A stretch of DNA of 37,124 bases from contig REEC01000062.1 of the NCBI GenBank assembly GCA_007695285.1, positions 1 to 37,124 of the forward strand, in the 5' to 3' direction. How positions within the stretch are numbered: the stretch's first letter is position 1; each line of letters opens with the position of its first letter. Source of the DNA: Spirochaetaceae bacterium. Its GTDB lineage: Bacteria; Spirochaetota; Spirochaetia; DSM-27196; PXBQ01. A model generated the notes under the pieces. That model saw only the letters and a list, made by a program, of their open reading frames with translations. It ran no database searches and had not been told where the DNA came from. Made by a program: the position numbers and the translations under genes. Positions 22,355 to 30,041 of the stretch are shown here, piece after piece.

Positions 22355-23872
22355 GTGAGCACACGACCGAACATCCTTTTTATCATGACCGACGATCACG
22401 CCGCGCAGGCGATCGGCTGCTACGGCAGCCGGATCAACTCGACGCCGAACCTCGACAGGATCGGGAACGAGGGCATGCGCTTCGAGCATTGTTACGTGAC
22501 GAACTCGATCTGCACGCCGAGCCGCGCGACGATCCTGACCGGCACGCACAATCACGTGAACCGCGTCACGACGCTCGCGACGCACCTGGACAATCGATTG
22601 CCGAACGTCGCGAAGCACCTTCAATCGGGCGGCTATCAGACGGCGATCTTCGGCAAGTGGCACCTGGGCCAGGGCCCCGAGCACTGGCCGACCGGATTCG
22701 ACCGCTGGTGCGTCCTGCCGGGTCAGGGCATCTACCACGATCCACGTTTTGCCGAGATGGGCGAACACGTCGTCAAGCCGGGGTACGTGACCGACGTGAT
22801 CACCGATGACTGCATCGAGTGGCTCGATCACCGCGACGACGCAAAGCCGTTCTTCCTGATGTGCCACCACAAGGCGCCTCACCGACCGTGGGACCCGAAG
22901 CCCGAGCACCGGTCGCTCTACACCGATCCAATCGAGATCCCCGAGACGTTCGACGACGACTACCGTAACCGCGCCCGTGCCGCCGAAGCCGCGCACATGC
23001 GCATCGCGCGCGACATGACGTACGACGACCTCGACCTTGTCCAGCTTCCCGAGGCGCCGGGCGCGAACCTCGGATGGAGTCCACACAAACTCGTCCCCAA
23101 CCCGGGCGACGATGAACTGTCCAACTTCTCGCTGCGCTGCCGGAATACCGGCGAGTTATTCACGTTCACGAGTCGCGACGAGCTGAAGCGCTTCAAGTAC
23201 CAGCGCTATCTGCAGAAGTACCTGCAGTGCGTCCACTCGGTCGATGAGAATGTCGGACGGTTGCTCGACTACCTCGACACGAACGGTCTCGCCGAGAACA
23301 CCGTTGTGATCTATACCTCCGACCAGGGTTTTTACCTCGGCGAGCACGGGTGGTTCGACAAACGGTTCATTTACGAAGAAAGCTTCCGGATGCCGTTCCT
23401 CGTGAGGTATCCGGAGATCGTGAAGCCGGGATCGGTCTGCACCGAGATGGTCAGCAACGTCGATTTCGCGCAGACCTTCCTGTCGCTCGCGCAGCTGCCC
23501 GAACCGAACTACATGCAGGGCCGGTCGATAGAGCCTCTGCTGCGAGGCGACACGCCCGATGACTGGACCGACCTCGCGTATCATCGCTACTGGATGAACC
23601 AGGACGATATTCATAACGCGTACGCGCACTACGGAATCCGCACTCACCGCTACAAGCTCATCTACTGGTACAACGAGGACTGCGGTGAAATCGGCGCAAA
23701 CCCCGGTACCGACCAACCCGAATGGGAGCTCTTCGATCTGGAGAAGGATCCGCTCGAGTTATTCAACGTGTACAACGACCCGGCGTACGCCGGCGCGGTG
23801 CGCGAAATGACGGCGAAGCTCAACGCGGAGATGCTCCGGATCGGCGATACGCCGATGCACCCGGTCGCCTGA
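22355..23872 (+). CDS. Sulfatase (arylsulfatase A / choline-sulfatase-like)
   Basis: 505-residue sulfatase. ILFIMTDDHAAQAIGCYG holds the N-terminal calcium ligands, C53 in ICTPSRATILTG is the formylglycine cysteine, and FGKWHLGQGPEHW and YTSDQGFYLGEHGWFDKR supply the remaining active-site and metal residues. This motif set is typical of the S1 family members acting on carbohydrate or aryl sulfates. No signal peptide, so it is probably cytoplasmic. GTG start with GGAG six bases upstream. It differs strongly from the sulfatase at 16969 and probably takes a different position or sugar. Confidence 0.9.
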   Translation: MSTRPNILFIMTDDHAAQAIGCYGSRINSTPNLDRIGNEGMRFEHCYVTNSICTPSRATILTGTHNHVNRVTTLATHLDNRLPNVAKHLQSGGYQTAIFGKWHLGQGPEHWPTGFDRWCVLPGQGIYHDPRFAEMGEHVVKPGYVTDVITDDCIEWLDHRDDAKPFFLMCHHKAPHRPWDPKPEHRSLYTDPIEIPETFDDDYRNRARAAEAAHMRIARDMTYDDLDLVQLPEAPGANLGWSPHKLVPNPGDDELSNFSLRCRNTGELFTFTSRDELKRFKYQRYLQKYLQCVHSVDENVGRLLDYLDTNGLAENTVVIYTSDQGFYLGEHGWFDKRFIYEESFRMPFLVRYPEIVKPGSVCTEMVSNVDFAQTFLSLAQLPEPNYMQGRSIEPLLRGDTPDDWTDLAYHRYWMNQDDIHNAYAHYGIRTHRYKLIYWYNEDCGEIGANPGTDQPEWELFDLEKDPLELFNVYNDPAYAGAVREMTAKLNAEMLRIGDTPMHPVA

Positions 23873-23896
23873 CGCGCCGCCGAAAGACACGGTGAT

Positions 23897-23921
23897 CCGC
23901 GCGACCGGTGCGCCGGCGCGG
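23897..23921. terminator. GC hairpin between convergent genes
   Basis: CCGCGC at 23897-23902 pairs with GCGCGG at 23916-23921, in the 51-base gap between the convergent sulfatase and AAA ATPase stops. There is no T-run, so it is only a possible terminator. Confidence 0.35.
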
Positions 23922-23923
23922 TC

Positions 23924-25051
23924 TTACAGCACGAACCCGAGATAGTTCTCCCGGTTCACGAGAGTATAGGTCGCTTCTGAGTATGTCCGCTTCCAGTCGC
24001 GCGGGGAGGTGGGGGCCTTCATGCCCCACTTGAACTCATACCCGTCGAGTCTACCTTCGCGCTCTTCGACCATGTCGATCTCCTGGCCGTCCCACGTCCG
24101 CCAGAAGAAGTGGTTGGCGCTCACGTCGCGGTACGTCAATAACTTGATTCGCTCGACGAACAGGAAGTTCTCCCAGAGCGCGCCCGCGTCGTCTCGACGC
24201 GAAAGTGGGTTGAAGTTAGCAACGACCGCGTTCCGGATGCCGGTATCATAGAAGTAGTACTTGCTCTTCTTGGTGATCTCTTTGCGGAGGTTCCGGCTGT
24301 AGCCGCGGACGTTGAACAACACGTATCCTTTTTCCAGTAAGTCCAGGTATCGCGCAACGGTCTTGTAGTCCAGGCCGAGCTGACCACCGAGTTCACGCAG
24401 CGAGACCTCTGATCCGATCTGAAACGCGATCAACCGCAAGAGATCGAGCAGAACCTTCGCGCTCTTTACTCGATCGAGTTCCAGGATATCCTTGAGCAGG
24501 TACGAGCCGCTGATCTCGTTCAGGAGGGATCGTCGCTCGGCGTCCGAGCCCGCGGACACGACTTCCGGATACGACCCATAAACAAGCTGCGTCTCCAACG
24601 TATCCCGAAGTTCGCCGCGGTTACGGAACGTGTGGAGCTCCGTCTGCGAAAGCGGGAGCATCAGCAAAGACACTTTCCGCCCGGTCAGCGGCTCCCCGGT
24701 CTGTCCTGCAAGCTGAAAGGAAGAGGAACCGGTAACGATCAGTCGGGTAGTTGTGCCGGAGTCGACCAGCAGCTTGAGTGAGATCCCGATGTTCGGAATC
24801 CGTTGCGCTTCATCGATTACGACCGTCGCGTATCCCTCAACGAGCTCATTGAGCCGGTCGAGTCGCATCGACCCCCAACTTTCTTGCGCACGTAGATCGT
24901 CGCCCATCACATAGAGCGCCGGTTCCCGACACCCCTCGAGGAACCGGCGCACGAGCGTAGTCTTGCCGACCTGACGCGGCCCGGTCAGCACCAGGACCTT
25001 TCCCGTCACCAAGTACTTATCGAGCTGTTCATAGACGCGCGCAACGTACAT
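23924..25051 (-). CDS. AAA ATPase with DUF4143 domain
   Basis: 375 residues. Walker A LTGPRQVGKTTLVRRF, Walker B with DEAQR (TVVIDEAQRIPN) and a sensor-like serine region (RLIVTGSSSFQL) form the N-terminal P-loop domain. A winged-helix stretch (LRELGGQLGLDYKTVARYLD) follows, then the DUF4143 part with YYFYDTGIRNAVV and a PD-(D/E)xK-like core (ALWENFLFVERIK, then FFWRTWDGQEIDMVEER and YEFKWG). That core suggests a nuclease fold whose activity is unproven. The family is common and mobile and its role is unknown. No SD; TATACT lies seven bases before the ATG. Inverted repeats directly upstream point to autoregulation. Confidence 0.88.
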   Translation of the reverse strand: MYVARVYEQLDKYLVTGKVLVLTGPRQVGKTTLVRRFLEGCREPALYVMGDDLRAQESWGSMRLDRLNELVEGYATVVIDEAQRIPNIGISLKLLVDSGTTTRLIVTGSSSFQLAGQTGEPLTGRKVSLLMLPLSQTELHTFRNRGELRDTLETQLVYGSYPEVVSAGSDAERRSLLNEISGSYLLKDILELDRVKSAKVLLDLLRLIAFQIGSEVSLRELGGQLGLDYKTVARYLDLLEKGYVLFNVRGYSRNLRKEITKKSKYYFYDTGIRNAVVANFNPLSRRDDAGALWENFLFVERIKLLTYRDVSANHFFWRTWDGQEIDMVEEREGRLDGYEFKWGMKAPTSPRDWKRTYSEATYTLVNRENYLGFVL

Positions 25052-25058
25052 CGAGCGT

Positions 25059-25087
25059 AGTATACGATACAAACGTGCGATCAACAA
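25059..25087 (-). promoter_or_regulatory. Candidate leaderless promoter of AAA ATPase
   Basis: TTGTTG (25087-25082), 17 bases, TATACT (25064-25059), then seven bases to the ATG at 25051, on the minus strand. The -35 directly abuts the inverted repeats at 25088-25147. Confidence 0.55.
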
Positions 25088-25147
25088 GATTTTGAGGATG
25101 GGAAATCCTCAAAATCTGCATATTTTGAGGAGTCAGAATCCTCAAAA
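25088..25147. repeat. Two inverted repeats sharing a TTTTGAGGA unit
   Basis: The first is a perfect 12-base stem (GATTTTGAGGAT at 25088-25099 with its complement at 25105-25116, five-base loop). The second is a 9-base stem (TTTTGAGGA at 25123-25131 with its complement at 25139-25147, seven-base loop). The unit thus occurs four times in alternating orientation within 60 bases, starting immediately upstream of the AAA ATPase -35. This suits a multimeric operator or an element recognised by the ATPase's own wing. A transcription terminator is less likely, since no gene ends here. Confidence 0.75.
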
Positions 25148-25255
25148 ACACTCGACGGCGATCAACACCCGTTTGATGGGACGGAATAGTGGGATGATTC
25201 GATTTCCCACCACGGATCGCTGAACGCGAGGATCGTGTGTTATTATTGGTGTGTA

Positions 25256-25412
25256 ATGGAGAATGTAACGGTCTCCCTGCCGGAAGAAACGGCACGATCG
25301 GGAGAACCGCCGGCGCGCGCTCGATGAGTTTCAGAGCGTCCGGGCCGTGAACCTGGGTCCGCCGGGTGAAGCGTACCCGAGTCGTGAACCCGTTCGTCGA
25401 AACCGAACCTAA
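25256..25412 (+). pseudogene. Eroded ribbon-helix-helix (VapB-like) antitoxin
   Basis: ATG opens MENVTVSLPEETAR, the typical first strand and helix of RHH antitoxins, then reads through a few codons and stops at 25325-25327. In the +1 frame RALDEFQSVRAVNLGPPGEA followed by YPSREPVRRNRT continues to TAA at 25410-25412; this resembles the C-terminal tail (GE-x-YPSRE) of the same antitoxin group. The helix 1 to helix 2 core is missing. An extended -10 (TGT-TATTAT, 25238-25246) precedes it. I infer an internal deletion plus frameshift. No toxin gene follows. The N-terminal match is good; the C-terminal match rests on memory of the family pattern. Confidence 0.55.
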
Positions 25413-25423
25413 CTAGCCGTTTT

Positions 25424-25521
25424 CCCTCCGCCAGGGATTCGGAGGGCCCGGAGGGGTCACGGCGCAGCCGGGACCGAAGCGAAGCGCAGCCCGTAGAAGC
25501 CCGGTCGGCCCGAAGGGCCGA
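25424..25521. repeat. Cluster of short GC-rich hairpins
   Basis: Within the 596-base gap between the AAA ATPase and the lipoprotein gene: CCCTCCG (25424-25430) pairs with CGGAGGG (25440-25446); CGGC with GCCG around the GCA loop at 25464-25466; GACCG (25472-25476) pairs with CGGTC (25502-25506); and TCGGCCC (25505-25511) pairs with GGGCCGA (25515-25521) around a GAA loop. Tri-nucleotide loops and GC stems recall REP-type intergenic repeats or a folded RNA. Nothing else is supported in 25148-25255 or 25522-25591. Confidence 0.45.
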
Positions 25522-25591
25522 GGCGCCCCATGCTGCTATCCAAGTGTGGTCACTAACTCCAGATAGTTTTCGGGGTGGATGTATCGTGGCA

Positions 25592-25619
25592 CTCACTCAA
25601 TTCATGCGAATTGCGTGAG
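25592..25619. terminator. Long hairpin downstream of lipoprotein gene
   Basis: CTCACTCAATTC (25592-25603) and GAATTGCGTGAG (25608-25619) form a 12-base stem with one G-T pair and a four-base loop, 29 bases past the minus-strand lipoprotein stop. No T-run follows, but the position fits transcript end formation. Confidence 0.5.
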
Positions 25620-25647
25620 CGACGTTCACTCATTTCTCTTCCGCCGG

Positions 25648-26364
25648 CTACTCGAGTGTTACGACGATTGATACGACCTGCTCGAGCGCGGTATCGAATC
25701 CGGTGAGGTCGCTGTAGATTCCCGGTTCATCACGGAGGAGTCCGCCGTGGCCGATGAGCTCGAGGCGACTCGATCCGGAGACGAGGCCGCCGGCATAGAC
25801 GAGCGACGGCTGCCCCACCCACTCGTTCTCCTCTTTTGTGAAGGTCGAGTTTTCATTTCCCGGCTTGTTTATCTCGAGATAGATCGTCGTGGCTCCGGCC
25901 GAACCGGTCAAAGCAGTCACGAGTGTCGTCGGCCCGGTCGGGGTTGCGGAGGTGACCGTATCGGGATACGGGTTCGCTTTCGAGGGAAGCAGAGCACCGG
26001 TCGCTTCGATCCGCGCGGACCACACCGGCAAGCTCTGCGCGAAGAACTCGGCCTGTTTCTCGTTCCGCGCGGCGTGGCGCATCCCGCCGAAGTCGGCCCC
26101 GGAGACGTAGAGGGTCTCGACGAGGGTACCCGCGTCATCTTCGGTCCAGATCGCGAACTGCGGAAGCACGTTGAAGATGAACGGACCCGCCTGCATCCTC
26201 GAGCTCCAGTGCGCGCCGGGCTTGATCTCAACGCGCAGCGTCGAATCCGCGTTATCCCGCAGTACGATCGTCTGCGGCTCGGGGTTTACCCGGTTCATGA
26301 CGCAGCCCGAAAGCGACAGAGCTATCGCGCCGACGCAGATCAAGCGTAGAGTTCCTCGTTTCAT
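25648..26364 (-). CDS. Lipoprotein of unknown function (DUF2271-like pattern)
   Basis: 238 residues. Basic start MKRGTLR, hydrophobic core and lipobox SLSG-C21 mark an exported lipoprotein. The mature part contains FAIWTEDDAGTLVETLYVSG, then SLPVWSARIEATG, then PDTVTSATPTGPTTL, then TTIYLEINKPGNEN. This order (IWxED, LPVWS, DxxTSATP, E-x-N) reminds me of DUF2271-type periplasmic proteins, but the match is from memory. GGAGA precedes the ATG. It is not in an operon with the glucosidase behind it (236-base gap). Role unknown. Confidence 0.75.
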   Translation of the reverse strand: MKRGTLRLICVGAIALSLSGCVMNRVNPEPQTIVLRDNADSTLRVEIKPGAHWSSRMQAGPFIFNVLPQFAIWTEDDAGTLVETLYVSGADFGGMRHAARNEKQAEFFAQSLPVWSARIEATGALLPSKANPYPDTVTSATPTGPTTLVTALTGSAGATTIYLEINKPGNENSTFTKEENEWVGQPSLVYAGGLVSGSSRLELIGHGGLLRDEPGIYSDLTGFDTALEQVVSIVVTLE

Positions 26365-26386
26365 GTTGTCTCCGGATGTTTAATCT

Positions 26387-26401
26387 CCGCCGAAGAGGCG
26401 G
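26387..26401. other. Short hairpin in 236-base intergenic gap
   Basis: CCGCC-GAAGA-GGCGG forms a five-base stem 23 bases upstream of the minus-strand lipoprotein start. A perfect TTGACA (26442-26437, minus strand) stands further upstream, but no good -10 follows it, so I do not call a promoter. Nothing else is supported in 26365-26600. Confidence 0.3.
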
Positions 26402-26600
26402 TTTCTGCCGGGAAGAGTGCATCAAGAGTCCGACCGTGTCAACTGGATTTTGTCGGGTCGGCTCGTGGGTCCGCAGGCGGCGTCTACAGTCCGCCGATGC
26501 GGCGGCGGTACTCGGCGATGACCGACGTTCCGGTGTGGGCGCTTCACGCCCGAAGCGACCCCTCGGGCACATGCGCGATCGGAAGCAGGTCTGGGGCATT

Positions 26601-28256
26601 CTATGACTCGCTGATCCAGACGGCAGCCTCCCATGGCCGAAGCGGAATCCGCGAGCCTCTCGGCTCGAAATCGGCATAACTTGCCAGGAGCAGACGGCGA
26701 TCCTCTTCCTCGGGAACAACCGCCACGGCATCGGTGGTGCTCAGATTCAGGACCGTGGTCAGGACCGTCGCGTCCAAGCGCCGCTCGAACGCGAAGACCG
26801 GAATCTCCTGATCGGTGAGTTCGCTGAAGTCGCCGTACACAATGACCGGATGCTCCTTTCGCAGGGCAATCAGCCGGCGGTAGTACTGCAGCACGGAGTC
26901 GGGGTCCGCGAGTTCGCTCTCGACGTTCACGGTCGTGTAGTCGGGGTTGACGCCAATCCAGGGTTCGGCGCTGCCGAATCCGGCGTAGGGCTCGGCGCTC
27001 CACTGGACCGGGGTCCGGGCGTTGTCACGGCTGCAGGCGTGGATGCGCGGGAGGATCGCCGCGGGGTCCTCACCGGCGGCGACTCGCTCACGGTAGTAGT
27101 TCAGCGTGGCCACATCGCGATACTCGTCGATCCCGCCAAACGCCACGTTGGTCATGCCGATCTCTTCGCCCTGCATGATGAACGGGGTCCCCTGCAGCGT
27201 GTGCAACAGCGTCGCAAGCGTCTTCGCCGAGATGCTCCTGTTCGGCCCGTCCTCGCCAAAGCGGGAAACCTGCCGGGGCTGATCGTGATTGCTCAGGTAG
27301 AGACAGTTCCAGCCGCGCCCGTCGAGCCTGCGCTGCCACGAGGCGAAACTCTCCTTGAATGCACGCAGATCGAGCGGGATCGGATCGAACACGCCCTGAC
27401 CGCGGTCGAGGGAGACCTGCTCGAAGTTGATCGCCATGTCGACGGTACCGTGCTCCGGATTTACGTAGCCGGCGATCGTTTCGAGATCGGCAAGTGTCGT
27501 TTCTCCGACGGTCATCACGTCGTAGCCGCTCATGGAATCCTTGACGAACCGCATGTACTCGGAAATCCGGGGTCCGTTGGCAAACTGATCGTGGCCGGTG
27601 AGGCTGCTGAAGTCGGTACCGTCGGGCAGTCCGGGAGCCTTTGACAACAAGTTGATCACGTCCATCCGGAACCCGTCGACTCCCTTCTCGAGCCAGAAGC
27701 GGATGATGTCCCGGACTTCGGAGCGAACGCGCTCGTTCTCCCAGTTGAGATCGGGCTGCCTGCGGCTGAACAGATGCAGGTAGTACTCGCCGGTGGCCGG
27801 ATCGAGCTCCCACGCGGGCCCCTCAAAGAACGAACGCCAGTTGTTCGGCAGGCCGCCCTCCTTTCCGGGGTGCCAGATGTAGTAGTCGCGGAACTCGCTC
27901 TCCTTCGATGAACGGCTCCGGCGGAACCACTCGTGCTCATCGGAGGTATGGTTGACGACCAGATCCATGATGAGCCGCATGCCTCTGCTGTGGACCGCGG
28001 CCAAAAGCTCGTCGAACAGGCGCATGGTACCGAACTCATTCATGATCTGCCGGTAGTCGCTGATGTCGTAGCCGTTGTCATCGTTGGGAGAACGGTAGAT
28101 CGGGTTGAGCCAGATAATGCCAACCCCGAGATCCGCTATGTAGTCCAGCTTCTCGAGTACACCACCCAGGTCTCCGATTCCGTCTCCGTTGGAGTCCTTG
28201 AAGCTCCTGGTATAGACCTGATACACGACCGCCTCTTTCCACCACGCCTGTCTCAT
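26601..28256 (-). CDS. GH13 alpha-glucosidase (oligo-1,6-glucosidase group)
   Basis: 551-residue cytoplasmic glycoside hydrolase family 13 enzyme. Conserved regions in order: MDLVVNHTSDEHEWF (region I), VDGFRMDVINLLSK with the nucleophile aspartate (region II), MTVGETTLAD with the acid/base glutamate (region III) and YLSNHDQPRQVSRFG (region IV). The opening WWKEAVVYQVYTRSFKDSNG and the QGEEIGMTN segment are typical of oligo-1,6-glucosidase, trehalose-6-phosphate hydrolase and sucrose isomerase relatives. It probably hydrolyses short alpha-linked glucosides. The ATG at 28256 follows GGAGGGAGAG; the open frame upstream to 28433 is not part of the gene. A terminal beta domain is present, so it is full length. 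Confidence 0.93.
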   Translation of the reverse strand: MRQAWWKEAVVYQVYTRSFKDSNGDGIGDLGGVLEKLDYIADLGVGIIWLNPIYRSPNDDNGYDISDYRQIMNEFGTMRLFDELLAAVHSRGMRLIMDLVVNHTSDEHEWFRRSRSSKESEFRDYYIWHPGKEGGLPNNWRSFFEGPAWELDPATGEYYLHLFSRRQPDLNWENERVRSEVRDIIRFWLEKGVDGFRMDVINLLSKAPGLPDGTDFSSLTGHDQFANGPRISEYMRFVKDSMSGYDVMTVGETTLADLETIAGYVNPEHGTVDMAINFEQVSLDRGQGVFDPIPLDLRAFKESFASWQRRLDGRGWNCLYLSNHDQPRQVSRFGEDGPNRSISAKTLATLLHTLQGTPFIMQGEEIGMTNVAFGGIDEYRDVATLNYYRERVAAGEDPAAILPRIHACSRDNARTPVQWSAEPYAGFGSAEPWIGVNPDYTTVNVESELADPDSVLQYYRRLIALRKEHPVIVYGDFSELTDQEIPVFAFERRLDATVLTTVLNLSTTDAVAVVPEEEDRRLLLASYADFEPRGSRIPLRPWEAAVWISES

Positions 28257-28377
28257 CTCTCCCTCCAATGCGCCTGAGGCCTGTTCAGTGAGGCAGGCCC
28301 CCCGCTCGGTCAGTCGTATTTCACCTTCGGGCACACCCGAGAAGTGACGCCATGATGATGATCGACAGCATAGCGGG

Positions 28378-28406
28378 ACGATACCGCATTTCACTCGCCG
28401 GAGCAA
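28378..28406 (-). promoter_or_regulatory. Promoter of GH13 glucosidase
   Basis: TTGCTC (28406-28401), 17 bases, TATCGT (28383-28378) on the minus strand. This would give a leader of about 115 bases. That leader contains a GGCCTG/CAGGCC stem and an imperfect hairpin with the core TCGGG-CACA-CCCGA at about 28327-28340, which could affect expression. Confidence 0.5.
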
Positions 28407-28542
28407 TCGATGCGATACTCGACAGTTCAACAACGCTCATACGTGCTATTCTGCGGTACTGATCGGGAGGTATGGTGGATGGTCAACAAGATGTTGCACA
28501 GCAAGGATTTCAGCAGGCTTACTGCATACGTGGAGCGAGTAA

Positions 28543-29355
28543 ATGCCGGCTGAGACGCCAGAAATGAGCGGTTTGTCCGGATACTTCCGCTGCGGCCTGC
28601 CGTACAACCGCTCGGGACGAGGGGCGCGAGCGCTCGTCATTTTCCCCGGGCTGACCTTCGAGAACAAGCCGCAGTTCGGGATGCTGTCGATGTACGCCTT
28701 CCTGAAACGCGAGTTCACGCTTTTCGCGGTCAATCGGCGGCCGGGGATGCCGAGTGGGTGCACGCTACGCGACATGGGCGATGACTACGCGACGATGATC
28801 CGCGAGGAGTTCGGCGGGCCCGTGGATGTGATCGGCATATCGACCGGCGGATCGATCGCACTCCACTTTGCCGCCGACCATCCCGACCTCGTTCGACGGC
28901 TGGTGATCCATTCGAGCGCGCACACGCTGAACGATGCGGCCAAGGCGCTGCAGCTCGAGGTGGCGCGGCTGGCGCAGAAGGGCGAGTGGCGGCAGGCGTG
29001 GGCGACGATCGTGCGCACCATCTTCCCGCAGAAGGGCCCGGGCAGGTGGCTTTCCCAGCCGCTCGTCGGCTTCAGCGCGTGGCTGCTCTCGCGGAAGCCT
29101 CCGCGGGATCCCGGCGACCTCGTCGCCACTGTCCGTGCCGAGGATGAACACGCGTTCAAGGACCGCTTGGGCGAGATCGCCGCACCCACGTTGGTGGCTG
29201 GCGGCGCCGACGATTTCTTCTACAGCCCGTCGCTGTTCGGCGAGACGGCGGCCGGCATCCCGAACTCGCGGCTCTGCCTCTACGAGAAGATGGGTCATCC
29301 GGCAACTGGGTGGCAGTTCCGCAGCGACGTGCTTACGTTCTTGCGAGATCAATAG
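28543..29355 (+). CDS. Alpha/beta hydrolase
   Basis: 270 residues with the catalytic triad visible: nucleophile serine in VDVIGISTGGSIALHF (G-x-S-x-G), aspartate in LVAGGADDFFYS, and histidine in YEKMGHPATG. No signal peptide. GGAG eight bases before the ATG. Substrate is unknown; the family includes esterases, lipases and haloalkane-type hydrolases. It begins a run of three genes (hydrolase, acetyltransferase, flavodoxin) with gaps of 12 and 29 bases, probably one transcript. Confidence 0.87.
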   Translation: MPAETPEMSGLSGYFRCGLPYNRSGRGARALVIFPGLTFENKPQFGMLSMYAFLKREFTLFAVNRRPGMPSGCTLRDMGDDYATMIREEFGGPVDVIGISTGGSIALHFAADHPDLVRRLVIHSSAHTLNDAAKALQLEVARLAQKGEWRQAWATIVRTIFPQKGPGRWLSQPLVGFSAWLLSRKPPRDPGDLVATVRAEDEHAFKDRLGEIAAPTLVAGGADDFFYSPSLFGETAAGIPNSRLCLYEKMGHPATGWQFRSDVLTFLRDQ

Positions 29356-29367
29356 CGAAGGGAGACG

Positions 29368-30012
29368 ATGAGACCCATGACGGGACAACTGGAGAGCCTG
29401 TACGAGTTAAAGAAGAGAGACGTGCGGCGTGCAGCCGGCGTGTTGACCGACGCGTTCGAGCACGATCCGATTTGGAACGCGATTCTGCGCGACGCGACGC
29501 CAACTCAGAGAGTCGGCGCGTTCGAGACGCCGCTCCGGTACTGTCGCAGATACGGTCAGGTCTTTGCGACGTCAGCGGAGCTGGAAGGAGTCGCAGCGTG
29601 GCTTCCGGGCGACTCGTCCGCCTTCACGCCCTGGCGTCTGCTGTGGAGCGGCGCGATGGGAGCGGCTCTGAAGCTCGGGTGGAAGACCGCGAGGAAGATG
29701 GAGCCGATCTTCGCGCCGCTGGAACTCTACCGCAAGGATACGATGAGCGACGAGCCCTTCGTCTATCTCCAGATCATCGGTGTCGCGAAGGCCATGCAGG
29801 GACGTGGCTTCGGGAGCACGATTCTGAGGGCTCTGATCGGCGAGTGTGATAGGACCGGGAAGTCGCTCTATCTGGAGACCGAGACGGAGGACAACGTCGC
29901 CTTCTATGAACGATTCGGATTCGGCGTCGTCAGGCAGATCACCCTGCCGATGGTCGACCTGCCGATGTGGCTCATGGTCAGGTCTGCCGGGAAGCCGGTC
30001 GACCGCCAATGA
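29368..30012 (+). CDS. GNAT family N-acetyltransferase
   Basis: 214 residues. The acetyl-CoA binding signature is in GVAKAMQGRGFGSTILRALI (Q/R-x-x-G-x-G/A), followed by LYLETETEDNVAFYERFGFG, the usual motif B region. The N-terminus (AAGVLTDAFEHDPIWNAIL) resembles acetyltransferases of the kind found with drug and toxin resistance genes. GGGAGACG precedes the ATG. Acceptor unknown. It lies between the hydrolase and flavodoxin in one run. Confidence 0.88.
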   Translation: MRPMTGQLESLYELKKRDVRRAAGVLTDAFEHDPIWNAILRDATPTQRVGAFETPLRYCRRYGQVFATSAELEGVAAWLPGDSSAFTPWRLLWSGAMGAALKLGWKTARKMEPIFAPLELYRKDTMSDEPFVYLQIIGVAKAMQGRGFGSTILRALIGECDRTGKSLYLETETEDNVAFYERFGFGVVRQITLPMVDLPMWLMVRSAGKPVDRQ

Positions 30013-30041
30013 AACTGACAGACGACCCAAAAGGAGATCAC

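Noticed and set aside
26460..26600. Minus-strand frame with SVIAEYRRRIGGL before a stop, looking like a gene end
   Set aside because: It is interrupted by a stop just upstream, has no start and no recognisable family; chance or an old relic cannot be told apart.
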